Part shown: in pieces, positions 33,141 to 44,832 of the stretch
Layout: each line of letters opens with the position of its first letter
Numbering within the stretch: position 1 is the first letter of the stretch
NCBI GenBank assembly: GCA_022432975.1
Contig: CM039502.1
Coordinates: forward strand, 74,109,497 to 74,173,496
Direction: 5' to 3'
Length of the DNA stretch: 64,000 nucleotides
DNA from: Begonia masoniana
Taxonomy: Eukaryota; Streptophyta; Magnoliopsida; Cucurbitales; Begoniaceae
Notes under the pieces: generated by a model
Seen by the model: the letters and a program-made list of their open reading frames with translations, nothing else
What the model was told of the DNA's origin: nothing
The model's database searches: none
Translations under genes and position numbers: made by a program

Positions 33141-36100
33141 CTATATTTGATTCTTGATCAAGCCTGCCACAGTGTTGAGCAACCCATTGAGAGCCATCCT
33201 CTGAGCAGCAAAACTGATGAGAATGGCCTTCTCTTTCAATTGAAAGAACAATACCAGGAGCCTGCTTGGAAATCTATTAGAGAAGAACTAGATTGAGATC
33301 AGATGTTTCATATTTAGGAAAATACCCAAGGCAATCATTTAGGATTATTAAATAGCGATACAGACAATGTCTCCGTACAGATTAATGCTACAGAAAAATG
33401 AATTCCCATCTTACCTCTTCCAACAAATGCAGTGGACCCCAATGATCATCAACACCAAACAAAAAGGCCAATTTCTTACTCTCTCTTTCCAGAAAGACCC
33501 AATCTGGTGGTTCTGTGAGCTAAGGCCAAAAAATTGAAGCTTGTAATTACTATAAAAAAAATTCTTGCTTGTTACATTGGCTCTCAATGATTAAATATCG
33601 CCCATTCTTTTATCTGAATGTCCTAGATTTATCTAAAGATGAACAATGAAAGAGAATAAAACATGAAGAGGATTATAGTTCCTAGTTTCTCGAGACGTTT
33701 GAATTCTTGATTTTTGCAGGAAAGGGAAAGATAGCTATGTGTTATAAGCTCATAATCCGACATTCAAAACATCTGAGAAAGTTCTTGGGCTCATGCTATC
33801 GACCTATTCATCAAGATTAATAATTCGTACCTTTCTAAACTCAGTCATGGCCATAAAAAGAACATTTCTCATTGTATGGTACTGCAAAACAATAGAAGTT
33901 CAGTACAAGGGTAAATACCCAAAAACTAAATATTGATGAACTTTGTTGAAAATCAGTCTATTTGTTAAATGAGACACAAAATGAAGATCTTTGAGTTCAT
34001 CAGCTAGCTAAAAAGTCATTTAGAGATTAGAATAGTTGAAACTCGCCTTCAGCAAGTGAGAGCAAGCAGACTGGATGGCAGTCACTGACCATGAACTTCC
34101 AATAAAAAGTTTCACTAGAGAAGCAGAAGCCCAGTTTGGCAAATAGCCTAACAGTCCCGTGTGAAAACTGAGGATAGCGCTCATAATTGATGATCTGAAA
34201 CATCACTGACATCAATGAAGCTTCATTTGTAGATGGGAAAAAGAGAGAGAACAAATATAACCAAATTGTCAGTCCAAAAATACTAGAATAGCCGGTAGTT
34301 CTAAGGTGCCAGTCAGTAAGTAGGTAAAAGTAGGCATGGGAATTGGTATATAAACCTATTTCCATGTTTGCTAAACAAAATTGGCATTTGGGAAAATGCT
34401 CGGCTTGGAAAATGCTCTCATAATGAGGCAAGTTGGAGAGAGCGACTAGATTTATAGAACATTAACTTGTAGTATAAATTTTATTGAAGTCATTTCATCA
34501 TCTATTTTATATCTCTTGTACGAAACAGCCGTTGAGGTCAAAAAACAATGAATAATATTCCTCAAGAGAATCAGAGATGTCTAGGATGATAGGCAAAGAA
34601 AATATAGAAAAAAACCGAAAAACAAAAGCTTCGAATAAAGACTAATCAAGAATGCATGGGTGTTATTGATCAATCATAGGCCATTGCGCAAGAATTGATA
34701 GGCCATAGAAGTGATGACACAAGAATCAAGGGAAAAAGATTTACTTTGCAACTACTCCAATCAGAGATTGCATCTTTGAATGCCTGTCAACAGCCAAAAA
34801 TGGGTAGAGTCCAATGCAAAGTGCAACCTACCAAACCATTTAAATATGTCATTGATCGAGAATTTCATTACGATACCACACGGTAAAAGTAAATTTATTA
34901 CCTGCTCTCGGAGCCTACGAAACACCTCAATGACAATATATGCACCGATAGAATGCCCAACCTTTCAAGAGAGCTAACAAATAAGGTGGGTTTTTTTTTT
35001 AATAGTAACTATAAATATTTTAACTTTCTCTAAGCACAATCAAGGAGACGACATTTCAGTACTTTCTTTAGATGCCTAGCATAAATGTACAATAATAAGA
35101 GTGTTAAAAAAGTGATAGGAAATATATCCTCAAATATGGAATTCCTCAGTTTTTATTCACAGACAACAAAGCAATATAATATGTACATAGTACACAAGTA
35201 CACAGAGAGAAACTTCCTTACTATTTTCCTCGATATCTCCTCTTTATCTCTATCTTATTTTATTTTTACTCTTTTATTTTACTAACTTCCATCAACTTCC
35301 GCTTACTCCTTTCAACTTCAACTAATTTCTTATCTACTATTAGAAATGATTCTTATCATTTCTTCCTCTTAAAAACACACATTGTCCCCAAGGTATAAAA
35401 AAAATGAAATCTGTTCTCTAATCTAAGGAGGTTTCTAAGGATCATTTGCTACCCTAGATTGCACTGTGAACAAAGAAATTGGGATGGATGTCGCTAAAGT
35501 TGAGTTTGCAAGTGAATTTGTGGGAAGGAGTTTGCAAATTAGAAGCTCAACGGCTTTTAAACTAGAAATGGGCATACACAAAAAACCCAACATTCCAAAC
35601 AGTGACTTTCCAATTTTTGGCCCTAACCCTAACTTCATTCCCCAGTTGCTCCTCCCACCGGCAGTAATCTTCATCCAACCTGAGATCCTCATCTCCTACC
35701 TTCCTCTGCACCATTTTTTTAATAAGTATTTCTGCTTCTTCAGTCGAAAACACAGCCACTATATTGACTTGCTCCCCCATTTCTTTTTTTTTTGAAAGTC
35801 TCTTCAACGTGTTCAAAAGCCAAGTTTTCATATTGTTCAAACTTTTCTGTCGCAGCCAAGAAACAACTTTTCACTGGTTCTTCATCTATCAGCGATGATC
35901 GCTTTTCAATAATATTTTCTTGTCCTGTTTTTTTTTTTTCTACCAATTCTGGAACTTCTTCCTGATGATGCTGCTGTTGGCAATATATTGTCCTGTAATA
36001 TTCCACATACTCTTCCCGCACCACATGGATAGTTTATCATAATGGATTTCGTTCTTGGATCGCGGAATTGATCTAATAGCATCCTCCGAAGCTCTCTCCA

Positions 36101-39100
36101 AGAATAAAAGGGTGCTAGACTCTCCCATTGATGCCATTTCAATTCAAATCCTTCAAAACAGTAAGTGGTCATGTCCACTTTCTCCTCTTCCATCAATCTA
36201 AAAATTCTGAAATACCTCTCTGCCTCAAAGATCCATCCTCTCGGTTCTTGACCCATAAAAATGGAAAGTTCAAATCTCTCTCCATCCCACAAGAAAATTC
36301 TTCTTTCATTCATCATTTTCCTAAGATTCGATACTCTGATACCAAATTAATAGGAACTATATCCTCAAAGATGGAATTCCTCAGCTTTTATTTACAAATA
36401 ACAAAGCAATACAATAGGTACACAGTACCCAAGTACATAGAGATTTCGAGGGCTCTCACTTCCACTTCCTTACTATTTTCCTCGACCACCTCTCTCTATA
36501 ACTCTTTCACTCGTAGATGTTGTGTAGCATTCTTTTGAGTGTGCCACCAGCTTCGCAATTTGCTCCTGGGTGGCTACCATACCTTGCTTCATTTTCTCCT
36601 TTCTTTTGAGTTCTTCTTTAACACCAGCGAGTTTCTTCTGTCATTCCAAAATGTTTTCCTTCTATGCTTCCAATCTCGTAAGCATCGTCTTCCCAGAATT
36701 TTCGTGCTCTGATACCAAATTGATACGAATTATATCCTCAAAATGGAATTCTTCAACTTTTATTCACAAACAACAGAGCAATACAATAGGTACACAATAC
36801 CCAAGTACACACAGAGAGACTTCGAGAGCTCCCACCTCCACTTCTTTACTATTTTCCTCGATAACTCCTCTATGTAATTCTTAAGAGTTATATTTCCTTT
36901 TTACACTCACACATCTCCTCTAACAAATTAACTACCCTTACAATTATGTAGTTACATATTTCCTCCTGCTTTTGACCTCCTTGCATAGGTAAATCTTAAA
37001 GGAGGCCTATCAAAAAGTTTAGAACCAGTAGACACAATGGTATTCGCTTAATCTCTAATCAACCATAATATTGCCTAATATTAAACTTTCGAATTTGAAG
37101 CGAATTATAGTAATATTTCCCTCAAAAAGAATAATTACATTGGAGTCAAAACAAGAACATGTAATACGTAATGCCATAACCTATGAAACGCAGACACTGC
37201 ATTTTAGTCAGCATGCTGTGTTAGATGTCTACCGCAGACTAACCCTCAACCGACAATCTCTGACGTATGTTAGACACCCCAAAAATGGGTCTATTTTTAT
37301 TTCTTCTTGCTTTGTTTTCAAACAATCTGAAGATGCTGAATTTTCTAGACTTGTGCTTAGTTTTCTAGGGTTCACTATGCATTAAGACATAACAAAAGAA
37401 CAAACACACCAAAATCAGATGACAAGAAGAAGTTTCTAATAGAACCCTCTAATACATAATAGAAGAAAATAGATTGATACACAAAGAAACCAGAAAAATT
37501 ACAGACTACCGTCACCGAGCACCTTAATGGCGACTCGCCACCCCAAAATACTTTTACCCAAATTTTCCTTATCCCCTACTAATAACTAACTACTGTTATA
37601 TATAGACAATATTTCACTCCTCCCATTAACCAAACTCCCACTAACCTCTCGTTAGTCAAACTCCCACTCACCTCTCATTTTAGTAACCAACTCACAAGTC
37701 TTCTTTCTCTTATAGATTAATTTTATTTTTACCCTCTGCCCATATGGATTGGGACCTATCAGTTGCAAGTTTCATATGCATTGAAGAATCACTTCCAGAA
37801 TATTTAGTAGTGGTATTCTAATCAACGAAACGAATCTACAAACTAGGGTTATTCGAGAGACCCAACCTCTCCCTAAACTTCCCACAACTAATTTTCCCTC
37901 CCTCTCTATCCCTATCGTATCTTATTTATACTCTCATATTTTATTAACTTCCCTAACTTCTACTAACTCCTCTAACTCGCGTTAACTTCTAATATACTAT
38001 CCTATCATTACTTCCCCCTAAAACACACCTTGTTCTCAAGGTGGAAAAAAATAAAAATTACGCTTTATAACATGGTCTCTAGCTGGAAAACAAGAAATGC
38101 CAGACACGTCACAAGGACTAGCATGATCCAGGCTATTCCAATTGGAGAACACTGAGTATGGGTCTTCATAACTTCCTTCCTTGAAGCTTATCACTGCAAA
38201 TCCACCAGCTCCTCTCCCAATTTTGGAGATGGCTTTACAACTAGAAAGTCCATCAACAGAGGCCCAAAGAGTAACCCTAGAAAACTCATCAACCACAAAA
38301 TCTTTCCCGCTTCCACGGTTTCCAGAACTACCTCCTTTCTCCCAAAACTCATCAAACACAAAATCTTTCCCACTTCCATGGTCTCCAGAACAACCTCTTC
38401 CACGGTTTCCAGAACTACCTCTTTTCTCCCTCTCGCAGTTGCCGACGAAGCTCCCTTCAACATCACTGATTTTCCCAAGCACCGTCCTTTTTTTCTCCTC
38501 CGCCATCGCCTTCCTTATTGTCGCCGTTAGTGTTACAACCGTTCCCTCACCGGCCTCCTCTTTTTCCGCTACCGTCTCTTTCCTCATCGTAGCTATTCTT
38601 CCAGCGAAGTTTTCTTGCATTAAGATTTCTGGAATCCTTTTCCTATGGATACTTTCTTCCTTTATCGGCGACGATCGCTTTTCAAGAACACTTCCCGGTC
38701 TTGTTTTCTCTTCTGCCCATTCTGGAGTTTCCTTTTGCTGCCTATGAAAATTCTCTGTCAATAGCTGTTTCAGCTCCGGCCAAGTCCGAATCGGCCGAAC
38801 TCTATTTTCCCACTGAAACCATGACAGCGCCGGACCTTCGAAACAAATAGTTGCTGCTTCGATTTTTTTCTCCTCTGCCAGCCGATTGATTAAAAAGTAA
38901 CGTTCAGCTTTAAACATCCATCCTTCTACTTCCTCTCCAACAAAAATTGGCAGCTTTAGTTTCCTTGGTATGTAATCTCTATTCGTAATCGTTACATCAC
39001 TCCCATTCTTCTTAGGACATTGCGCTTCAGTTGAATTCGTAGAGTTATCTTGCCTTGGACTACTCCTTTCCTCTGTTTTCGCAATCAGCTTTGATAATTG

Positions 39101-41024
39101 TTCCTGCATTAACAGCAACGTCTTCTCCATTGCCGAAAGCCTTCCCAAATTTTGTATCTCCTCTTTCACCTCCGATAATTCCTTCTGTCATTCACCCATT
39201 GTCCCTCAGGAACGAACGATTCTCTGATACCAAATTGATACGTCCCTGTATCTTTATTCTAATCAACGAAACGAATCTACAAACTAGGGTTATTCGAGAG
39301 ACCCAACCTTTCCCTAAACTTCCCACAACTAATTTTCCCTCCCTCTCTATCCCTATCGTATCTTATTTATACTCCTCTATTTTACTAACTTCCCTAACTT
39401 CTACTAACTCCTCTAACTCCCATTAACTTCTAATATACTATCCTATCACTTATACATCTACTATTGTCTTAAACAAATATTTTATAGCAAGACACCTAAA
39501 TGACAAATGCATGATTAACAAACTGCTTTAATAATCCTGCACAGTGATAATGAAGTCTTGTTTGTAAAATGTCTAAAATAGAAAAAGAAAACAAAATTCC
39601 AAATATGAATGAGTAGAAGTCTTACTTACAACAATGTGTACTAGATAATATACGTACCATTTCCAACACCATGACAATTTTATGACAAATTTGTGGTTCC
39701 CAAATTAACAGAATTCCAAATATACATTTTAAGAGAACTTGCACTACACGACCAAGGTCAAATATTGCAATCGAGCCTAAAACTTTGAAAAGAACCTAGA
39801 ATACTTTGTGATTATTATTGGTAAAAAATAGAATAAAAAACATAGAATGCTCACCAGTACTACAGGACCTTTAGTATTTCGTAGTTCTTGCCTGATGAAG
39901 TCCACCTGCAAAAGACGGCAAAAAACGGAATTGAACCTTTGTTGGCATAAAGAAAGTTTCAAGTGTCCAACATGTAAAAGACAGGGACGAAAACATATTA
40001 GATAAGGATGAAAAACTAAACAATGATTATCTAAATGTGAAAAGTGTTGGCTTATAAATGACCAATTAATTAACTCTTCATGAGATTGTGATTTATTGCC
40101 TTGAAGAAAATATATATAAACGCCTTAAATAGTTCCAAAGAGTTCCAAGTATTATGGTTTTTCTTACAGTAGCTTTCTAGAGGCTAACTTCTCAAACCAC
40201 AGATCAGCTGAAGTTTAAAGCTAAATCGAATTACCTTGTGATCAATTTGTTCTTGTAAAGAAAAAAGCCTGCATCTTTCCCAGTCCTAAAAGAAGAGCAT
40301 ATGCATTGAAGAATCACTTCCAGAATATTTAGTAGTTGCTTATACATCTACTATTGTCTTAATTATCCATGGCGGTCAAAGCATACCATCAACACTAAAT
40401 TCATTTTTGGCAATTGTTCATTTGAAAATGCATTGCTCACAAAATGGATAATTAAGAGTTGACTACCTTTTCCGTTTGACCTGTGCTCCCAATAGCTGGA
40501 ACAAAATGGCCAGGAATTGAAGCAGAGGAGAAAAAAAAAAACAATTATTAATCGACAAAAAGTAAAATCTGACAAACAAGGAGAATAAACAGCACGACTC
40601 ACCTGTGATAGAAACATTTCCTCCAAGCAACTCATAAAGTGATTCAATAAAATCCTTGTAAAATGCAACAACACCTTCATAAAAAGAAGTCTTCACATTC
40701 ACAAGCGAATTGATAGAGAGCTAATAAATGAAATTGATTTAGAGCCGCAACAGTCTACAACAAATTCATACCCACCTGGATTTCCAGGTAGGACGAATAC
40801 ATGAAATGTTGGATCATCGGCTTGAATTTCCAGTAATTCAATAGTGTGACTGAAAAAACCAATGGCATTGGATGCATTAATCTTTATTGAATTTATCAGC
40901 GCCAAAAGCTGAGAAATAAGTTGGAGTGAAACTATTACCTTGACACACTGCAAAGTCGAAATCCAGCCTGCCTTCTGCCGTCGGAGGTCAAAATCTTTTG
41001 ACCCATTTCTCTAAGTGCACGCAT
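33141..41024 (-). CDS. LDAH: Lipid-droplet-associated hydrolase-like gene, 12 exons
   Basis: An alpha/beta-hydrolase expected on lipid droplets. Exons (minus strand): 41024-40939, 40849-40776, 40674-40603, 40495-40467, 40285-40235, 39905-39855, 34961-34902, 34827-34745, 34194-34047, 33881-33831, 33520-33415, 33273-33141. They encode about 313 residues, normal for the family: HVFVLPGNPG oxyanion region, FYKDFIESLYELLGG, SLQEQIDHK, VGHSIG nucleophile elbow (exon 7), CIGLYPFLA, WSVTAIQSACSHLL, YHTMRNVLFMAMTEF, FLFGVDDHWGP with the likely catalytic Asp (exon 11) and REGHSHQFCC with the likely His (exon 12). Introns are GT-AG except intron 9 (AAG then GCGAGT). Intron 6 is 4.9 kb and full of retroelements. 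Exons 11 and 12 each carry one extra base: family reading resumes if one A near 33476 and one T near 33173 are dropped. This could be a recent pseudogene or assembly error. A leader exon ending at 41128 is likely. Confidence 0.85.
35113..36515 (-). mobile_element. Gag-only LTR element remnant in intron 6
   Basis: On the minus strand: a partial 5' LTR (36515-36348), primer site TTGGTATCAGAG (about 36346-36334), broken gag (36316-35562), an AAGAGGAAGAAA purine tract, and a 3' LTR (35358-35113). The gag pieces contain GQEPRGWIFEAERYF, CFEGFELKWHQWE and SWRELRRMLLDQF, the Ty3/gypsy-type gag core also seen in the neighbour at 38036-39169. No protease, reverse transcriptase or integrase is present. 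This matches terminal-repeat elements with a gag domain (TR-GAG). Frameshifts make it non-functional. Confidence 0.65.
36540..36960 (-). mobile_element. 5' end fragment of a related gag-only element
   Basis: LTR-like sequence from 36721 up to about 36950 has the same TATATCCTCAAAATGGAATTC core as the neighbouring element. On its minus-strand 3' side lie a primer site (TTGGTATCAGAG near 36712) and a short gag N-terminus-like piece (MVATQEQIAKLVAHSKEC, 36585-36530). The rest is missing, so this is a truncated copy directly abutting the element at 35113-36515. Confidence 0.5.
37811..39448 (-). mobile_element. TR-GAG-type LTR element with captured receptor-kinase exon
   Basis: The 5' LTR is 39448-39238 (TGATAGGATAG to GGACGTATCA on the minus strand). 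The primer site TTGGTATCAGAG follows near 39235-39224, an open gag frame fills 39169-38036, a TTAGGGGGAAG purine tract lies just before 38007, and the 3' LTR is 38007-37811 with an internal deletion near its end. There is no pol. It lies in intron 6 of the hydrolase gene in the same orientation. No target duplication was found, probably because the left LTR is truncated. Confidence 0.75.
38036..39169 (-). CDS. Gag polyprotein with captured LRR N-terminal segment
   Basis: An open 377-codon frame. Residues about 1-32 are a leucine-rich helix (MEKTLLLMQEQLSKLIAK). Residues about 66-140 are a retrotransposon gag core (RKLKLPIFVGEEVEGWMF, YFLINRLAEEKKIEAATICF, SWFQWE, TWPELKQLL). A charged middle and two direct repeats containing GSSGNRG and GSGKDFV follow. 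From about residue 303 the sequence changes: ASVDGLSS, VISFKEGSYEDPYSVFSNWN, CDVSGISC, ARDHVIK. That is the leucine-rich-repeat N-terminal domain of plant receptor kinases close to Arabidopsis At1g63430, ending where that gene's first coding exon is expected to end. So a host exon was captured into the gag frame. No zinc knuckle or pol is present. Confidence 0.75.
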   Translation of the reverse strand: MKEEIQNLGRLSAMEKTLLLMQEQLSKLIAKTEERSSPRQDNSTNSTEAQCPKKNGSDVTITNRDYIPRKLKLPIFVGEEVEGWMFKAERYFLINRLAEEKKIEAATICFEGPALSWFQWENRVRPIRTWPELKQLLTENFHRQQKETPEWAEEKTRPGSVLEKRSSPIKEESIHRKRIPEILMQENFAGRIATMRKETVAEKEEAGEGTVVTLTATIRKAMAEEKKRTVLGKISDVEGSFVGNCEREKRGSSGNRGRGCSGDHGSGKDFVFDEFWEKGGSSGNRGSGKDFVVDEFSRVTLWASVDGLSSCKAISKIGRGAGGFAVISFKEGSYEDPYSVFSNWNSLDHASPCDVSGISCFPARDHVIKRNFYFFPP

Positions 41025-41128
41025 CGATAAACACCTTGGTCCTGAAACATTACTTGGGGCAAAGATGAAAGAAGAATTAACAAGATGAAAGGGAAAAATA
41101 TGGAGTACTGGTTAGGGTGTGATTCACC

Positions 41129-42299
41129 TTGCAAAGAACGAGAATGGGAGAGTTGGAGATCGAGCAATGGCGGAAAAGAATCTATGAATCATCATATCAC
41201 GCTTGCGCTATTCTTAATTCAGGTCACCCACCCCAATTCACATGGTGCTGAACCTAGAAGGTATCTTCCAATTTCTGCAGCTTTCGCTTTCAGAAACTCT
41301 GAGAAAATGCAGAAGAAATGGAGAACAAACTATCAGCTAGCACGTAAATCCTAACCACCATGATTAAACCACTAATCGCGCCATTAATGAAAACAATACC
41401 AAACCAGAAGGGGCTTGATTTATAGACTAGAATTATGTTGGAAAAAGTGGTATTAGGTTTGTAATTCTACAATTCGGCTATGCTAATTGCTGTCAGCATC
41501 ATTATTGTAGCAGGGTCCCAACTCTGCCCGCATTCGTTCTGAGTCTTATGTTTGAAGTTCTACAAATTATGTAAAATCCTATTTAATTTTTGGACAAGTG
41601 TAAACTAGCTCTTCAACTCAAAGGACGAAGAGTAAATAGATCGTTAAAATATAATAAAAAATTATTAATTTATTATATTAATTACATCAAATATGTCGAG
41701 CGTCCGACACATGTTCATGCTACAAACTAGTTGAATGAAGTAAAATAAAAACGATTGACGTTCAAATAAATCCTTTTTTTTTTCATCAATTTGAGAGCTA
41801 AGTCTGATTATTCTGCTTCCTCTTTGAGCGACATGTAGGGGACAGAGAATGTCTTTGATGGATTGTTGAGACCTTCTGTAGCAAATCATGAAACAGCGAT
41901 AGAACATACGCTGCTCGAGTGGAAGATACGAGCCTTGGATTCCAAATCATTCAGTTTTTGGCTTCACGGGCTTCCAAGTTCACAAACGAGGAAACTCAGG
42001 TACATCCTCATTTTATTGCACCGCCAACTTTGCTGAGAATTTTCTTAAACAGGGCTGTTGCATTGCACCTGCAAATAATACTTATGTAGCTTTAAAGAAA
42101 TCAAAGCTCAATCACTAGTTTCTGCCATTGATAGTATGAGCTCGAGCTTTTGAAAATAGTTTGCAGACTGTCGCTAGAATCAGATGTCATACTTCCAACT
42201 TCGCTTGTGTAAATCCATCAACTACTTGAACTAACCTCGGTTATATAATGGTTTGACTAAGTTTTTTTTTTTTTGCAGGAAAAGGAGCTACGAGTAGTT
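41129..42299. other. Upstream region of hydrolase gene; nothing else recognised
   Basis: The minus-strand leader exon of the hydrolase probably lies at about 41128-41200, because a GT donor (AAG then GTGAAT) follows base 41128. Beyond it, AT-rich sequence without recognised genes extends to 42299. Confidence 0.4.
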
Positions 42300-42743
42300 T
42301 GGTTGTGATTTTATTAACCAATCACACAACCTGCCAGAAATAATCAAGAGTCAGAGAAGAAATAATGACACGAAGATTTACGTGGTTCGGACCGAATCGT
42401 CCTACGTCCACGGTACAAGACTCCAGCAACGAAATTTTATTTGAGAATTAATAAATAAAAATTTCCGCAATGCTGCACAATCGCATGCAGGATTACTTCC
42501 GAATACAATAATCGCTCTTCGCTCTTCTACTAGAGTCTCACGAATCTCTCATTGAATTTTTTCTCATTTTTTCCTTCAAAATCTTATTTATTTTTCTCCC
42601 TTTATCAACCCTCTAACTAATCTATTTGAAATAAATTAATACAAAATTTGAACATGATAAAATAACTATAAAATCTAAAAGCAAATCTAATTCAAAAAAT
42701 CTTTGAATCAAACCAAATCAAAATGCTGAACCAATAATTAACA
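42300..42743. mobile_element. Copia LTR fragment
   Basis: Contains TTACGTGGTTCGGACC and CCTACGTCCACGG near 42380-42414, the conserved U5-type motif of plant copia LTRs also found in the SIRE LTR at 7219. The segment may run from TGTGATTTTATT near 42303 to AATAATTAACA near 42743, but flanking bases do not match as a duplication. Probably a decayed solo LTR. Confidence 0.45.
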
Positions 42744-43334
42744 AGTACTATTCTAAGCTCTTCACAATTGCAGAGGAAGTCCATGGGCGAAGAACATGAA
42801 ATGAGCAAAAACAAGGCAGGAAATGGAGTTTACACAATCATTTCTGCAAACAGAGCGATTTGATGATGTTCAAGCACCCGACTCCAGCGAAGTTAGACCA
42901 TGGTGACGATGAGTAACCACAAAACCATTCGAACTAAAAACACAATCAAGTGGGCCGAGGCGATCACCTCGAGCTAGCAATTAACTAACTACTTGAAGAT
43001 GTATAAAAAAAAATCCAAATTGTTGTGTCTTTCTCAATGATCTAATCCCATTAACTTTCACAAATATAAACTGAGTCAATTAGAGGGAACCTTGATCTAA
43101 CCTCAAGGCTCGCGATCTCGCAGAGAAGAGTTTGCGAATTCTTAGTTAGCCTGTTTTCCCACAGAATGAAAATCCTTAAGAGAAATCTATTCAGGAATAA
43201 TCATAATGCAGGAATTGAACACTGGAAAAGAAATCGCTATCTGACCAAGCAGCCCCGTATAACTCGGATTAACCAATTGAAAGCCCGGGTTATGGCGGGA
43301 ATAACACCGCACCTGACAAATCCTACACAAGAGG

Positions 43335-43529
43335 TGAAAGAAGAAGAGAATATTGGGAGAATTTCTGTATCATTACTACAAAGAGCAACCATGAATTTAT
43401 ACAAGGCATAAGTTACGCTATTCTAGGAAACATAATATACAGAATCAATTACAATTATTGACTAATATATACATTCCTATAATAGAAAATATTATTCCTA
43501 TAATCTAGCAGATTTTCTTTCTCGTAACA
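43335..43529 (-). repeat. 3' LTR of copia element
   Basis: 195 bp, same sequence as 49447-49641. Starts TGTTACGAGAAAG and ends TTCTTTCA on the minus strand. Confidence 0.95.
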
Positions 43530-44832
43530 CTCCCCCTCAAGTTGGAGCGTGTATATTGAGAACGCCAAACTTGTTAAGGAGAGAATGAAAAGTTGATGAA
43601 CTGAGAGGTTTAGTAAATATATCAGCAAGTTGGCAGCTCGATGAAACATGAGCAGTTTCTATGGCACCTGACTGAATACGTTCTCTAATAACATGGCAGT
43701 CAATCTCTATATGTTTTGTTCGTTCATGGTAAACTGGATTTGCTGCAATATGCAGTGCTGCCTTACTATCGCAGAAAAGTTTTGCTGGTTGTGGATGTTG
43801 TACCTGTAGATCATCTAACAAATACCTAAGCCAAGTAAGCTCACATGTTATAGAAGCCATAGCACGATATTCTGATTCTGCCGAGGACCTTGAGGTTGTT
43901 GCTTGTTTCTTGGTCTTCCATGAAATAAGAGATCCTCCAAGAAAAATACAATAACCAGTTACAGATCGTCTCGTGATTGAACATCGAGCCCAATCTGCGT
44001 CACAAAATCCTCTCACTAGTAAATTCCCTTTTGCTGGAAAAAATAATCCTTGTCCAGGTGAACCTTTAAGATACCGTAAAAGATGATGAACAGCATCTAA
44101 GTGTGGTTTTCTTGGTTCTTGCATAAACTGACTCAGAATGTGAACCGAATAACTTATCTCTGGTCTTGTGATAGTAAGATAGATAAGTCGTCCCACCAAT
44201 CTTCTATAAGTAGATGCATTTTTTAACAAATCTCCCTTCATAGGTAGAAGTTTGATATTTTCTTCCATTGGCGTCGATAATGGTTTGGCACCAAGCAAGC
44301 CTGCTTCATCTAAGATTTCAAGAGTGTACTTTCTTTGGGATATTGAAATACCACTGGCAGAACGAGCAACTTCAACTACAAGAAAGTACCGTAACTGACC
44401 AAGGTCTTTAATTCGAAATTTGGTACGAAGAGACTCCTTAAGTGCAGCAATTGTGCTGTCATCATTACCTGTTATGATCATGTCATCCACATAAATGAGT
44501 ACCGCTGTAAAAGAATTGCCAGAAACCTTTGTGAAAAGTGAATAGTCAGCTTTAGATTGGCGAAAACCATCTTGCTGGATAGCAGTAGAAAATTTCTGAA
44601 ACCAACTCCGGGAGGCTTGTTTGAGCCCATATAATGATTTATTGAGTCGGCATACCAGAGGTATCTCCCCCTGTCGATGAAAATGCATACCAGGAGGCAA
44701 TTGCATGTAGACTTCTTCAAGTAAATCACCATGAAGAAATGCATTTTGGACATCCAGTTGGTGTAGTGACCAATTTCGAACAGCAGCTACAGCAAGTAAA
44801 CAACGGACTGTAGCTAATTTGGCCACAGGAGC

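Noticed and set aside
34027..34431. A 134-codon minus-strand gene
   Set aside because: It is a wrong-frame reading over exon 9 of the hydrolase gene; the neighbouring frame gives the family sequence with proper acceptor and phase.
35466..36884. Plus-strand frames in the hydrolase intron
   Set aside because: They are antisense readings of the gag-only elements and their LTRs.
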